Below, one piece after another: positions 45,380-53,504 of a stretch of 64,000 bases of DNA. The notes under the pieces are model-generated. The model did not search any database. It was not told the DNA's origin and saw only the letters and a list, made by a program, of their open reading frames with translations. Every line of letters begins with the position of its first letter. The first letter of the stretch is position 1. A program made the translations under genes and the position numbers. Source of the DNA: Haloarcula halophila (GTDB taxonomy: Archaea; Halobacteriota; Halobacteria; Halobacteriales; Haloarculaceae); NCBI RefSeq assembly GCF_029278565.1, contig NZ_CP119560.1, forward strand, positions 434,001-498,000. Reading direction: 5' to 3'.

Positions 45380-45475
45380 ACGCTACTCAGAGGCAGTAGC
45401 TCCCTCCTTAGAAACTGGTCGTGCTTCTCGCAGCATTCTCAACGGAATAGACCAGCGATCTATACAGAATACGTC
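45380..45475 (+). repeat. Dispersed repeat, copy B (right half clear)
   Basis: The sequence ctactcagaggcagtagctc followed by actggtcgtgcttctcgcag and agcgatctatacagaa aligns with the right two thirds of the repeat at 56090-56190. The left third is diverged beyond reliable alignment by eye. It lies upstream of the 70-residue membrane protein gene. Confidence 0.55.
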
Positions 45476-45606
45476 TCTAGAGGAATTCGAGCTATTCGGA
45501 TATTGTCAGGTAACCCGTGCAAGATACAGAGCATAGATTCAGCAGGAACTTAGCGTATCATTTCATGCGATACGAGATACTGGCCTCTCCGAATGAGAGC
45601 TCGCAC

Positions 45607-46290
45607 TTACTCAACGACTAACATCTTGTTAGCACCACGCTGAAACTCGAATGGAACTTCTCGGATATCGGTGGTGTAGCCCTCTGACTGGAGGTCCTTG
45701 ACAAGTGTCTCAGCGATGTCGGACTGGTCGGCATCGAACCCATGCAGTGGGAACACGCGGAGTTGAGCGCCAACCCGGCATAACTCTCGGATAGTTTCGA
45801 GGTGAAACTCGTAGGACAACCGGTCGTCGTAGAGGAACAGAAAGTGTGCCGAAAGGACGAGATCAAACGCGTGATCGTCAAACGGGGTCGCTGGCAGATC
45901 CGCATAGACGTATCGGTCGCCGTTGTGGGCATAGTCAGACAGGAAGCGTGAGGCTGCCCGTTCACGGTAGGCCCTGAGTTCAGAAACATCGTCGTAGAAC
46001 TCCCACACGTATAGATCTTCGACACCATCGAGAGCATCCATCGCCGTTTCGATATCCTCGGCACAACTACTCGACAACGCAGCCGGCGACCGATTGTACA
46101 TTTTGTCTGCACCGACAGCCGTAATGTCATGTTCGTGAGCCACTGCCACGAAAGAACAGGGACCAGCAGGACAGTCGAGAATACTTTGTCCGGCCCAGGA
46201 AGCGGGATCGAAATCGAACATCTTCTGGTATTCGGTGAATGTTCGCCCTATGAAGGCGAACTCGTCAATCTCGTACTTTTTTGTAGTCAT
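45607..46290 (-). CDS. SAM-dependent methyltransferase-like protein
   Basis: A 227-residue class I methyltransferase-like fold. Motif I is SILDCPAGPCSFVAVAHEHD (residues about 36-55; Cys-Pro-Ala-Gly instead of the usual GCGxG). Motif II ends in GADKMYNRSP. The post-I strand is FDLVLSAHFLFLYDD near residue 140, followed by ELCRVGAQLRVFPLHG, as in several haloarchaeal proteins annotated only as methyltransferases. Substrate unknown. It is preceded by repeat copy C, about 160 bp upstream of its start. Confidence 0.8.
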   Translation of the reverse strand: MTTKKYEIDEFAFIGRTFTEYQKMFDFDPASWAGQSILDCPAGPCSFVAVAHEHDITAVGADKMYNRSPAALSSSCAEDIETAMDALDGVEDLYVWEFYDDVSELRAYRERAASRFLSDYAHNGDRYVYADLPATPFDDHAFDLVLSAHFLFLYDDRLSYEFHLETIRELCRVGAQLRVFPLHGFDADQSDIAETLVKDLQSEGYTTDIREVPFEFQRGANKMLVVE

Positions 46291-46450
46291 GACTCACCAC
46301 CCATGTTGACCATATATGTACACTGATGTATAAAAATGTCCGTTTCAGACAGGCACTCTCTCTCTAACTCGAATGCAAGACTCGCGCTCTCCATCTTGCA
46401 CAGCGTACAGAAAACCTACTGATATTGGCAGGACCGCTGGTGGTCAATAC

Positions 46451-46660
46451 CCACGCTGAGCAGCTGGTTCGTCCCAAGAGTTCTGAACTCAATTCTTGAG
46501 TGCTGTACCTTGGCGCCGTATCTGCGTATCCGATTTCCGCTCGTGCGGTGCACGCTAATCAGAGGGTGCAGGTCCCACTATGAAGCTGTTCATGATTATC
46601 TCAGCATGCTCAATCGAGTTGTCTAACGATCAGTGCAGGGAGTGGACTGTCCGTTGGTCA
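46451..46660 (+). repeat. Dispersed repeat, copy C (full length)
   Basis: About 210 bp running from cccacgctgagcagctggtt through gagttctgaactcaattctt, atcagagggtgcaggtccc and gattatctcagcatgctc (46594-46611, identical to 56135-56152) to gatcagtgcagggagtgg. Blocks and order match the copy at 55985-56190. Confidence 0.65.
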
Positions 46661-46873
46661 ACTGCCGCGATTCAGGTCGATCAGTCGGCTTCCTGGGCTC
46701 CGTCGCAGATCTGGAGATACGCACTGGTGATCGTCGCCGTTGCGACAGTCGCGCTCACGTCCGTGATAACTCCCTCGACGGTCTTCATAATGGTCCTGCC
46801 CTCGATGATCGTCTTCTCGGTCATCGCGTTCTTTTTGAGGATGAAATACGGGGAGTTCAACGCCAGTCCGTAG
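46580..46873 (+). CDS. Small two-helix membrane protein, start uncertain
   Basis: Up to 97 codons. The C-terminal 55 residues look real: a helix YALVIVAVATVALTSVITPS and a second PSTVFIMVLPSMIVFSVIAF, then FLRMKYGEFNASP, a pattern I recognise from small haloarchaeal membrane proteins ending in KxGE(Y/F). The first 27 codons lie inside repeat copy C and are probably not part of the original gene, so the true start may be lost or internal. The repeat may have inserted or recombined at the 5' end. Confidence 0.5.
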   Translation: MKLFMIISACSIELSNDQCREWTVRWSTAAIQVDQSASWAPSQIWRYALVIVAVATVALTSVITPSTVFIMVLPSMIVFSVIAFFLRMKYGEFNASP

Positions 46874-47034
46874 CGGTGTAGCTCAATAGCCAAGGCCCAC
46901 GTTGCTCCTGTCCTGAATAACGCGACATATAGCCGGTCGGGTGTGGGGTGTTCCAATGGAAGCACGAAACTCGGGAGGCCATTACCAAGCAACCTGCTTC
47001 AGCGGTTGATGCCTGAGAATCAAAGTACTATGCT

Positions 47035-47184
47035 CTATAGCTGCTCACTTCGCTCTCGTGTCACTTCTCCGATTCCCGCGTTCGCCGAACAGGCGGGGCA
47101 CGCATACACTGTGCCCTCACCGTCACCAAATACTCGCACGAACCGGTCCGAGACGTGTCCGCCGCAGGTACTGCATTCCGGCAT
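47035..47184 (-). CDS. Small zinc-finger protein (49 aa)
   Basis: A 49-residue protein with two Cys pairs: MPECSTCGGHVSDRFVRVFG (Cys4 and Cys7) then YACPACSANAG (Cys29 and Cys32). This matches a widespread haloarchaeal family of single zinc-finger microproteins that begin MPxCxxCG and contain RVFG, of unknown function. The stop at 47035 and start at 47184 are unambiguous. It begins 5 bp after the stop of the preceding 63-residue frame, and is the last gene of a short-gene run. Confidence 0.75.
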   Translation of the reverse strand: MPECSTCGGHVSDRFVRVFGDGEGTVYACPACSANAGIGEVTRERSEQL

Positions 47185-47189
47185 ACGGG

Positions 47190-47381
47190 TCAGTGACCCT
47201 CCTCAAGAGCCGACGCTTTGCGACCCAACTCATACTGCCTGTTGAAATCCTCGCGTGGATACGGTATGTGTTCCCAGAGTCGAATGCCTGTGCTATCTAT
47301 GTCACTCGTTCTGTCTTCCCGTATTGATGATCGTGGGCTATCAAACGCCGTTGTGGATTGGATACAGATGTCTGGTGTCAT
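47190..47381 (-). CDS. Small hypothetical protein (63 aa)
   Basis: A 63-residue frame whose ATG overlaps the TGA of the upstream zinc-ribbon gene by 4 bp (ATGA) and whose stop lies 5 bp before the next zinc-finger gene. The C-terminal part (RLWEHIPYPREDFNRQYELG) looks protein-like and is followed by RKASALEEGH. No family is recognised. Operonic fit is the main support. Confidence 0.5.
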   Translation of the reverse strand: MTPDICIQSTTAFDSPRSSIREDRTSDIDSTGIRLWEHIPYPREDFNRQYELGRKASALEEGH

Positions 47382-47767
47382 CGCTCTGAATACCGAATCG
47401 CTCCAGTCGTGACTTCGGTGATTCCGATATCAGCGAGTTCGGCTATCACTGCCGGCGGAAGCGTTTCGAGCGTCTCGTCAATCTGTGGGTCAACCGAAAC
47501 ACCATCGATCTTGAGTGCCGATAGCTTCCCGCGGCTACCGTGGGCGGCGACTTCGAATTCAAACGGGCGGTCACGATCGTCAACGGCCTGTACCCAGATC
47601 TTCGATAACCCGTTAGCGCTCTCCCAGTGAACACTGTTCGTCACTGTAACCGACCCAGCAGGAGGGACACATGAAGAGCTACACGCTTGGCACTGGCCTG
47701 GATGAGGCGAGGTGCCAACGTACTCATATTCGGTTCCACACCGGTAACACTGTAATGTTAGAATCAT
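47378..47767 (-). CDS. Zinc-ribbon protein (129 aa)
   Basis: A 129-residue soluble protein. An N-terminal zinc ribbon (MILTLQCYRCGTEYEYVG, then CQACSSSC) gives two Cys-x2-Cys sites, and the acidic C-terminal 80 residues have a mixed alpha/beta pattern ending in VTTGAIRYSER. No catalytic motif. It follows the ferredoxin gene by 24 bp and overlaps the next small gene by 4 bp. Confidence 0.65.
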   Translation of the reverse strand: MILTLQCYRCGTEYEYVGTSPHPGQCQACSSSCVPPAGSVTVTNSVHWESANGLSKIWVQAVDDRDRPFEFEVAAHGSRGKLSALKIDGVSVDPQIDETLETLPPAVIAELADIGITEVTTGAIRYSER

Positions 47768-47791
47768 CGCCTACACTTTTCCAGCAAGAGT

Positions 47792-48130
47792 TCAGAGCCG
47801 CCCCGCTCGTCCCGGGTCAACGTCGATGGCATCAACAGGGCAGACATCGACACAGAGCATACAGTCGATACACTGGTCCTCGTGGATGGGGTCGGCTTTG
47901 ATTTCGGACTCAGGGTGACCCGGCGTTTCAACCCACTCGAACACGTCAACAGGGCAGTCCTCTAGACAGGCCCCGTCCGCAATACAGATGTCGAAATCCA
48001 CTGCAACATGGGTCCCGTGGATACCCTGTTTTTGCTCCGTTGGTTCTTCACCATCTGTCGTCCATACCCGATGGTCCTCGTGCCTGTCGACTTCCTCGTA
48101 GGTATTCTCGAAACTTGGATCGATAGCCAT
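47792..48130 (-). CDS. 4Fe-4S dicluster ferredoxin
   Basis: A 112-residue ferredoxin of the haloarchaeal FdxA/PsaC-like type. The start at 48130 gives MAIDPSFENTYEEVDRHEDH. Two cluster motifs follow: FDICIADGACLEDCPVDVFE (with one Cys spacing changed to a longer loop) and DQCIDCMLCVDVCPVDAIDV, which is a classical CxxCxxCxxxCP. A cytoplasmic electron carrier, possibly a 7Fe/8Fe protein. It lies 52 bp downstream of sufB on the same strand. Confidence 0.9.
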   Translation of the reverse strand: MAIDPSFENTYEEVDRHEDHRVWTTDGEEPTEQKQGIHGTHVAVDFDICIADGACLEDCPVDVFEWVETPGHPESEIKADPIHEDQCIDCMLCVDVCPVDAIDVDPGRAGRL

Positions 48131-48182
48131 TGAGATGCCCTCTAGTACATTGGTCTTGTCCAGCAACCAGCTGAACCGGTCA

Positions 48183-49613
48183 CTACCCGAGCGACCCCTC
48201 CATCTCCAGTTCGATGAGGCGGTTCAGTTCGACGGCGTACTCGATGGGCAGTTCCTCCGTGATCGGCTCGATGAAGCCGGCGACGATCATCTGCTTGGCG
48301 TCGTCGTCGTCCAACCCACGGGACTGGAGGTAGAAGACGTCCTCGTCGCCGATCTTCCCAACCGTGGCCTCGTGGGCGACGTCGACCTTGTTCTCCTGGA
48401 TCTCCATGTACGGCATGGTGTCCGACGTCGATTCGTTGTCGAACATCAGCGCGTCACACTCGACGGAGGTCGAGGAGTCCTCGGCGCCGTCGGCAATGTG
48501 GACGAGGCCACGGTAGTTCGTGCGGCCGCCGTCCTTCGCGATGGACTTGGACTCGATGGTGGACTTCGTGTCGGGCGCGTTGTGGTAGACCTTCGCGCCG
48601 GTGTCGATGTCCTGACCCTCGCCGGCCATGGCGATGGTGATGTGGTTGTCCGTCGCGCCCGGACCCTTGAGGACGGTCGAGGGGTACAGCATCGTGGCCT
48701 TCGAGCCCATCGAGCCCGAGACCCACTCCATCGTCCCGTCGGCCTCACAGATCGCGCGCTTGGTGTTAAGGTTGTAGGTGTTTTTCGACCAGTTCTGCAC
48801 GGTCGAGTACTGGACGTGGGCGTTCTCGCCGACGAACACCTCGACGCCACCGCTGTGGAGGTTAAACGCGGAGTACTTCGGCGCGGAGCAGCCCTCGATG
48901 TAGTGGACTTCGGAGTTGTCCTCGGCGATGATGAGCGTGTGCTCGAACTGGCCCATCCCCTCGGAGTTCATCCGGAAGTACGCCTGAACGGGCATGTTGA
49001 CCGTGGTGTCCTCCGGGATGTAGACGAAGGAGCCACCGGACCACACCGCACCGTGGAGGGCGGCGAACTTGTTGTCGCTTGGGGGAACGCACTTCGTCAT
49101 GAAGTGCTCCTTGACGAGTTCTTCGTGCTCCTGGACGGCCTTGTCCATGTCACAGAAGATGACGCCTTTCTCCTCCCAGCGCTCCTGCATGTTCTGGTAG
49201 ACAATCTCCGATTCGTACTGGGCGCCCACGCCCGAGAGGGCGTTCTTCTCGGCTTCGGGGATGCCCAGTTTGTCGAAGGTGTCCTGGATCTCCTCGGGGA
49301 GGTCCTCCCAGGATTCGGCACCGCCGCGGGTTTCGATGTCCGGGCGGATGTAGGGGACAATATCGGCGATGTCGACTTCCGAGAGGTCCGGCGCACCGGG
49401 CCAGCCAGTCGGCATCGGCATCTCCTGGAACTGCTTGAGCGCGCGCAGGCGACGCTCGAGCATCCATTCGGGCTCGTCCTTGTCTTCGGAGATGACTCGG
49501 ACGGTCTCCTCGGTGAGGCCCTTCTCGGTCTCGAAGGCGGATTTTTCCTCCTTCTTGAACTCGAAGCGGGCTTCGGTATCGGTCTCTTTGAGGTGATCCT
49601 GGTCTGAGCTCAT
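48183..49613 (-). CDS. sufB: Fe-S cluster assembly protein SufB
   Basis: A 476-residue SufB scaffold subunit of the SUF system. The N-terminal region has GLTEETVRVISEDKDEPEWM, followed by LERRLRALKQFQEMPMPTGW. The beta-helix core contains SFVYIPEDTTVNMPVQAYFR, then the block VHYIEGCSAPKYSAFNLHSG with the conserved Cys, and VMAGEGQDIDTGAK-type repeats. Normally it works with SufC and SufD from one operon; neither is adjacent here, so it is solitary in this window. Close spacing to the ferredoxin gene may be functional. Confidence 0.95.
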   Translation of the reverse strand: MSSDQDHLKETDTEARFEFKKEEKSAFETEKGLTEETVRVISEDKDEPEWMLERRLRALKQFQEMPMPTGWPGAPDLSEVDIADIVPYIRPDIETRGGAESWEDLPEEIQDTFDKLGIPEAEKNALSGVGAQYESEIVYQNMQERWEEKGVIFCDMDKAVQEHEELVKEHFMTKCVPPSDNKFAALHGAVWSGGSFVYIPEDTTVNMPVQAYFRMNSEGMGQFEHTLIIAEDNSEVHYIEGCSAPKYSAFNLHSGGVEVFVGENAHVQYSTVQNWSKNTYNLNTKRAICEADGTMEWVSGSMGSKATMLYPSTVLKGPGATDNHITIAMAGEGQDIDTGAKVYHNAPDTKSTIESKSIAKDGGRTNYRGLVHIADGAEDSSTSVECDALMFDNESTSDTMPYMEIQENKVDVAHEATVGKIGDEDVFYLQSRGLDDDDAKQMIVAGFIEPITEELPIEYAVELNRLIELEMEGSLG

Positions 49614-49913
49614 GTATCAGATATTGAGTCGAGGGGTTAAAAATTTCTAGGTCAATCAGAGGTATTATTTTGTCTGAACCGTATGCTATTTTTTAAATCA
49701 AAAATATTTTTGTGCCCGCGTAATATGGGTTGGTATGGGAAAGACAGACAATTGCACCCGAGGAATTGCCCCAGCTACCGGGAGCCGTAGTCTTTCCCAA
49801 CTCCTATCAGAGTGGCACAGAGGACCGGCGACTCGGCTTCTCTGTGCTACTCTCTACAAATAGATAAAAAATAAGCTTATTAAAACAAGCAAGGTAACGG
49901 TATATGAAACTAA
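49614..49913. other. AT-rich intergenic region
   Basis: 300 bp between divergent sufB and selO. It includes AT blocks (ttattttgtctg, attttttaaatcaaaaatat) near sufB and a second AT block (aaataagcttattaaaacaag, about 49869-49889) just before selO, so both promoters can be placed. No gene was recognised. Confidence 0.5.
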
Positions 49914-51308
49914 ATGACCTTTTCATTTGATACCACTTACAAAAATTTAGACTCGGACCTCTATTCGAGAGTAACGCCAAAAAGTATCGCTAACCCCGAA
50001 ATTTTGCTTCTCAATGACGGGCTATGTGCTGATCTTGGATTGGATACAGCAAAGCTCAATGCTAAAATTCTAGCAGGCCAAGATCTCTTGGAAGAGTCAA
50101 TTGCCCAAGCATATGCAGGCCACCAGTATGGAAGTTTTACAGTTCTGGGCGATGGGAGAGCGATGATACTCGGTGAACATGTAAACGATGGCAATAGATA
50201 CGATATTCAACTGAAAGGGGCTGGTCGAACGCCGTACTCGGGAAGAGGCGATGGCAACGCGACTGTCAGCTCAATGCTCAGAGAGTATCTCTATTCATAT
50301 GCGATGCAGAATTTAAAAATCAAAACATCGAGAAGTCTGGCAGTCGTCGAAACTGACGAAGCAGTCGAACGACGGCAGACAGAACCTGGGGCCATCCTTG
50401 TCCGAGTGATGAACAGCCACATTCGATACGGGACCTTCCAGTATGTTGCGGGTCAGGCATCCGACGAACTACAGCGGTTCACTGACTATGTTATCAACAG
50501 GCACTACCCGCAGCTAAATGCGAAAGATCGCACATATCTAGCGTTCTTCGATGCAGTCATGCAGTCGTCAATTGAGATGGTTGTCGACTGGCTGCGTGTC
50601 GGATTCATCCATGGCGTCATGAATACGGACAACATGAGTATCAATGGAGAAACATTTGACTACGGACCATGTGCCTTCATGAATTACTATGATGAGGAGA
50701 CGGTCTTCAGCTCGATCGACAAGCACGGCCGATATGCATTCGGAAATCAGCGACCCATCTTGCGGTGGAATCTTGAACGATTTGCAGAGGCACTCCAACC
50801 GCTGTGTACGCAATCAGCGCTCACATATGATGAACTCGAAGGCAAACTGGACGAATTTGAGGATCGCTTTGATGCGCAATACTACACGATGATGCGGAAG
50901 AAACTGGGAATCAACTCAGATGGTGAGGACAGACTCGTCGATGAATTCATAGAGTGGCTTCGCAAATCGAACGCAGACTATACCAATACCTTCCTCGAAT
51001 TAGAAACGCCAGGTACATTTGATTATCCGGTGTTTGCAACCGAGGAATTCGAACAGTTGAGGAATAAGTTGGCTGCTGTCGGCCTAGATGAGAAGTTGAT
51101 GCAGGAAGCCAATCCGCGGTATATCCCCCGCAACTACCTAGTTGAAGTGGCACTGGGAGAGTATCTCGAAACTGGGGATCTATCCAAATTTAAGGAGCTA
51201 TTGACCGTGTTGGAAAATCCCTATACATCGAAGGATATGGGTTCACAATTCAAGCAACCACCGCCGCGAGAATTTGATTCAGAGTATACAACGTACTGTA
51301 ATACGTGA
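49914..51308 (+). CDS. selO: SelO/YdiU family protein adenylyltransferase-like pseudokinase
   Basis: A 464-residue SelO-family pseudokinase, which in characterised members transfers AMP to protein Ser/Thr/Tyr. Family blocks: AQAYAGHQYGSFTVLGDGRA near residue 64, then QLKGAGRTPYSGRGDGNATV (inverted glycine-rich nucleotide loop), SSMLREYLYSYAM, the catalytic-region GFIHGVMNTDNMSINGETFD and YGPCAFMNYYDEETVFSSID. The extreme C-terminus keeps the family cysteine (TTYCNT) where animal proteins have selenocysteine. Base composition is far lower in G+C than its neighbours, and SelO is uncommon in archaea, so recent transfer from a bacterium is likely. Divergent from sufB. Confidence 0.93.
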   Translation: MTFSFDTTYKNLDSDLYSRVTPKSIANPEILLLNDGLCADLGLDTAKLNAKILAGQDLLEESIAQAYAGHQYGSFTVLGDGRAMILGEHVNDGNRYDIQLKGAGRTPYSGRGDGNATVSSMLREYLYSYAMQNLKIKTSRSLAVVETDEAVERRQTEPGAILVRVMNSHIRYGTFQYVAGQASDELQRFTDYVINRHYPQLNAKDRTYLAFFDAVMQSSIEMVVDWLRVGFIHGVMNTDNMSINGETFDYGPCAFMNYYDEETVFSSIDKHGRYAFGNQRPILRWNLERFAEALQPLCTQSALTYDELEGKLDEFEDRFDAQYYTMMRKKLGINSDGEDRLVDEFIEWLRKSNADYTNTFLELETPGTFDYPVFATEEFEQLRNKLAAVGLDEKLMQEANPRYIPRNYLVEVALGEYLETGDLSKFKELLTVLENPYTSKDMGSQFKQPPPREFDSEYTTYCNT

Positions 51309-51351
51309 GCGGATATTACCAAAATGAGCATAGTCATCAATTTTAACAGCG

Positions 51352-53142
51352 TCAGTCGTCCTTTGGCTCACCCCCGTCGGTCAACGCGGACTTCTCCTCG
51401 TCCTCGCCGCCGTCGGTGATGGCCGTCTCCAGCTTGCGGTCGAACCAGGTCCACTCCTTGTTGAGCATCCCGTCGCGTTCGAGGTCCCACGGGTCGCCGT
51501 CCTCGACTTTTGGCCCCTCCAACCAGGACTGGAGAAGGTTCCAGACGAATATAAGCTGGCCGACTAGTAGAATGAACGCGCCGACAGTGGCCAGTTGGTG
51601 GAACGTCGAGACCTGTGCCAGCGGCGCGATTGCGCCGTCGAGCTGGTAGGTCGCATACCGGCGGGGCATACCCAGATAACCGAGTGCCAGCATCGCGAAG
51701 AACGTGAGGTTAGTCCCAACCATCGAGAGCCAGAAGTGGGCTTTCCCGAGCGTCCGCTGGTACATTCGGCCGGTAAAGATGGGAAACCAGTAATAGATGC
51801 CCGCAAATATACCGAAAGCGAGTGCCCCCATTAGAACATAGTGGAAGTGGCCGACCACATAGTAGGTGTCGTGCAGAATGAGATCGATGGGTACCGAGGC
51901 GAGGAAGACACCGGTGACACCGCCGATGATGAAGTTCGAGACGAAGCCGATACAGAACAGCATTGGCGTGGCCAGTCGCAGGCGGCCGTTCCACATCGTC
52001 GTAATCCAATTGAACGTTTTCACTGCGCTCGGGATGGATATCGCAATCGAGACGGCCATAAACGAGGCCCGCAAGCGTGGGTCCATTCCGGTCGAGAACA
52101 TGTGATGGGCCCATACGCCAAAGGAGAGGACGCCGATAGCCAGCGTCGAGTAGACGACGAACTTGAACCCGAACAGCTTTCGACCAGCGAACTTCGGTAG
52201 GATAAGACTCACCAGTCCCATCGGCGGGAGCACCAGAATATACACCTCGGGGTGGCCGAAGAACCAGAACAGGTGTTGCCACAACAGCGGACCACCGCCC
52301 TCGACAGCGAAGAACGTCGTCGAGAGGTTGCGGTCCATGAGCAACATCACGAGAGCGCTGCCCAGCAACGGAAATGAAAAGAGGATGAGCGCCGACTGGG
52401 TGAGAACAGTCCACGAGAACATATCGAGGTTTGCCCAGTTGACGTCCTCGCCGCGCTCGGTAAAGACAGTCACAATGAAGTTGATGGCTCCCAACGTCGT
52501 CGCGACTCCGGAGAGGTGCAGGCCAAGCAACATCAGGTCGACGCCGGGGTTGGCCTGCTCGACCGACAGCGGCGTGTACATCGTCCAGGCGGTCTGGGCC
52601 GGCTCGATCATGTTCTCGGTGACCGGTGCGAGGAAGAAGCCGGCCCAGATGAGCAGGGCCGCCGGCGGTAGCAACCAGAAGGCGATGGCGTTGATCCGCG
52701 GGAACGCCATGTCGTCGGCCCCGATCAGCAGCGGGATGAAGTAGTTCGCGAAGGCCGCGATGATCGGCGTCCCGAACAGGAACAGCATCGTGATGCCGTG
52801 ACTAGTAAGTATAGAATTGTACGCGCTCGGTCCAAGAATCGCTCCCCCCGGAACGATGAGCTGGATGCGGATGAGCATCGCCATGATACCTCCGACCGCG
52901 AAGGCGATGATGGCGTACAGCCCGTACAGCAGTCCGATGTCTTTGTGATCGACGGTCGTCAGCCAGCGAATTAGCCCAGTGGGTTTCTCGCGGTTGCGGA
53001 CGACGGCGTCTTTACCGGTCGCTGTTCCACCGCCGGCCAGTGGCGTATACGACCGCCAGTTCTCGATACGCGTGAGTACTGCGGTAATGCCGACGAGGAG
53101 GACAGCCATCAGCCCTGTCAGCACTAGATCTCCTACAGCCAT
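51352..53142 (-). CDS. Haem-copper terminal oxidase subunit I (orphan)
   Basis: A 596-residue subunit I with about 12-13 helices. The start at 53142 (MAVGDLVLTG) gives one extra N-terminal helix, then TTVDHKDIGLLYGLYAIIAF and the low-spin haem His in NSILTSHGITMLFLFGTPI. The binuclear-centre block is HLFWFFGHPEVYILVLPPMG (CuB His and cross-linked Tyr), then GVWAHHMFSTGMDP and YYVVGHFHYVLMGAL. This is a type A (cytochrome aa3-like) pattern. Subunits II and III are not nearby, so it is either a spare subunit or pairs with subunits encoded elsewhere. Confidence 0.94.
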   Translation of the reverse strand: MAVGDLVLTGLMAVLLVGITAVLTRIENWRSYTPLAGGGTATGKDAVVRNREKPTGLIRWLTTVDHKDIGLLYGLYAIIAFAVGGIMAMLIRIQLIVPGGAILGPSAYNSILTSHGITMLFLFGTPIIAAFANYFIPLLIGADDMAFPRINAIAFWLLPPAALLIWAGFFLAPVTENMIEPAQTAWTMYTPLSVEQANPGVDLMLLGLHLSGVATTLGAINFIVTVFTERGEDVNWANLDMFSWTVLTQSALILFSFPLLGSALVMLLMDRNLSTTFFAVEGGGPLLWQHLFWFFGHPEVYILVLPPMGLVSLILPKFAGRKLFGFKFVVYSTLAIGVLSFGVWAHHMFSTGMDPRLRASFMAVSIAISIPSAVKTFNWITTMWNGRLRLATPMLFCIGFVSNFIIGGVTGVFLASVPIDLILHDTYYVVGHFHYVLMGALAFGIFAGIYYWFPIFTGRMYQRTLGKAHFWLSMVGTNLTFFAMLALGYLGMPRRYATYQLDGAIAPLAQVSTFHQLATVGAFILLVGQLIFVWNLLQSWLEGPKVEDGDPWDLERDGMLNKEWTWFDRKLETAITDGGEDEEKSALTDGGEPKDD

Positions 53143-53504
53143 TATATGACAAAATAGCACTCTGATTGTATTCTTCTGCAGGTTATCCGTATAACACCTT
53201 TATATGGGGTTGCAAAAATTTTGTGCGGTTCTGGTCCTTCCGAACGTGACCACTGATTTCAAAAACCGCATTTATATGAGATAAATTATAATATTTTCGG
53301 CCTATCACAATCGGTCAACAGCATCGTTAGGAATGCCAGGACTTGTTCGGTCGCTTCCCCTAGACGACAGCGGAAATCACCACCTTACTTGTCGGACCAG
53401 ACTAACACTGCGACAATCCCGGCTACCAGAACAATAACATAAGTTACCGTTACGTATCGGGAAATAGGTTCGCAGCTAGACAATAAAATGGCAAATTAAA
53501 ACCA
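53143..53504. other. Intergenic region with duplicated TATA-like elements
   Basis: About 360 bp between the oxidase gene and an HTH-10 gene. It contains two similar stretches, cctttatatggggttgcaaa (from 53199) and ccgcatttatatgagataaa (from 53266), and a possible 32-codon membrane peptide (53385-53483, minus). Otherwise no feature was recognised. Confidence 0.45.
53385..53483 (-). CDS. Possible 32-residue membrane peptide upstream of oxidase gene
   Basis: A minus-strand frame opening at a TTG (53483) and ending TAA at 53385 encodes one clean helix: RYVTVTYVIVLVAGIVAVLV followed by WSDK. There is no ATG. It points toward the oxidase gene and recalls the tiny single-helix accessory subunits of some haem-copper oxidases, or it may be the remnant of a longer membrane gene. 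Weakly supported. Confidence 0.3.
   Translation of the reverse strand: MSSCEPISRYVTVTYVIVLVAGIVAVLVWSDK

Noticed and set aside
48135-49607. 490-codon plus-strand frame opposite sufB
   Set aside because: Antisense shadow of sufB, with no family pattern and Val/Leu/Gly/Asp-rich repetition.
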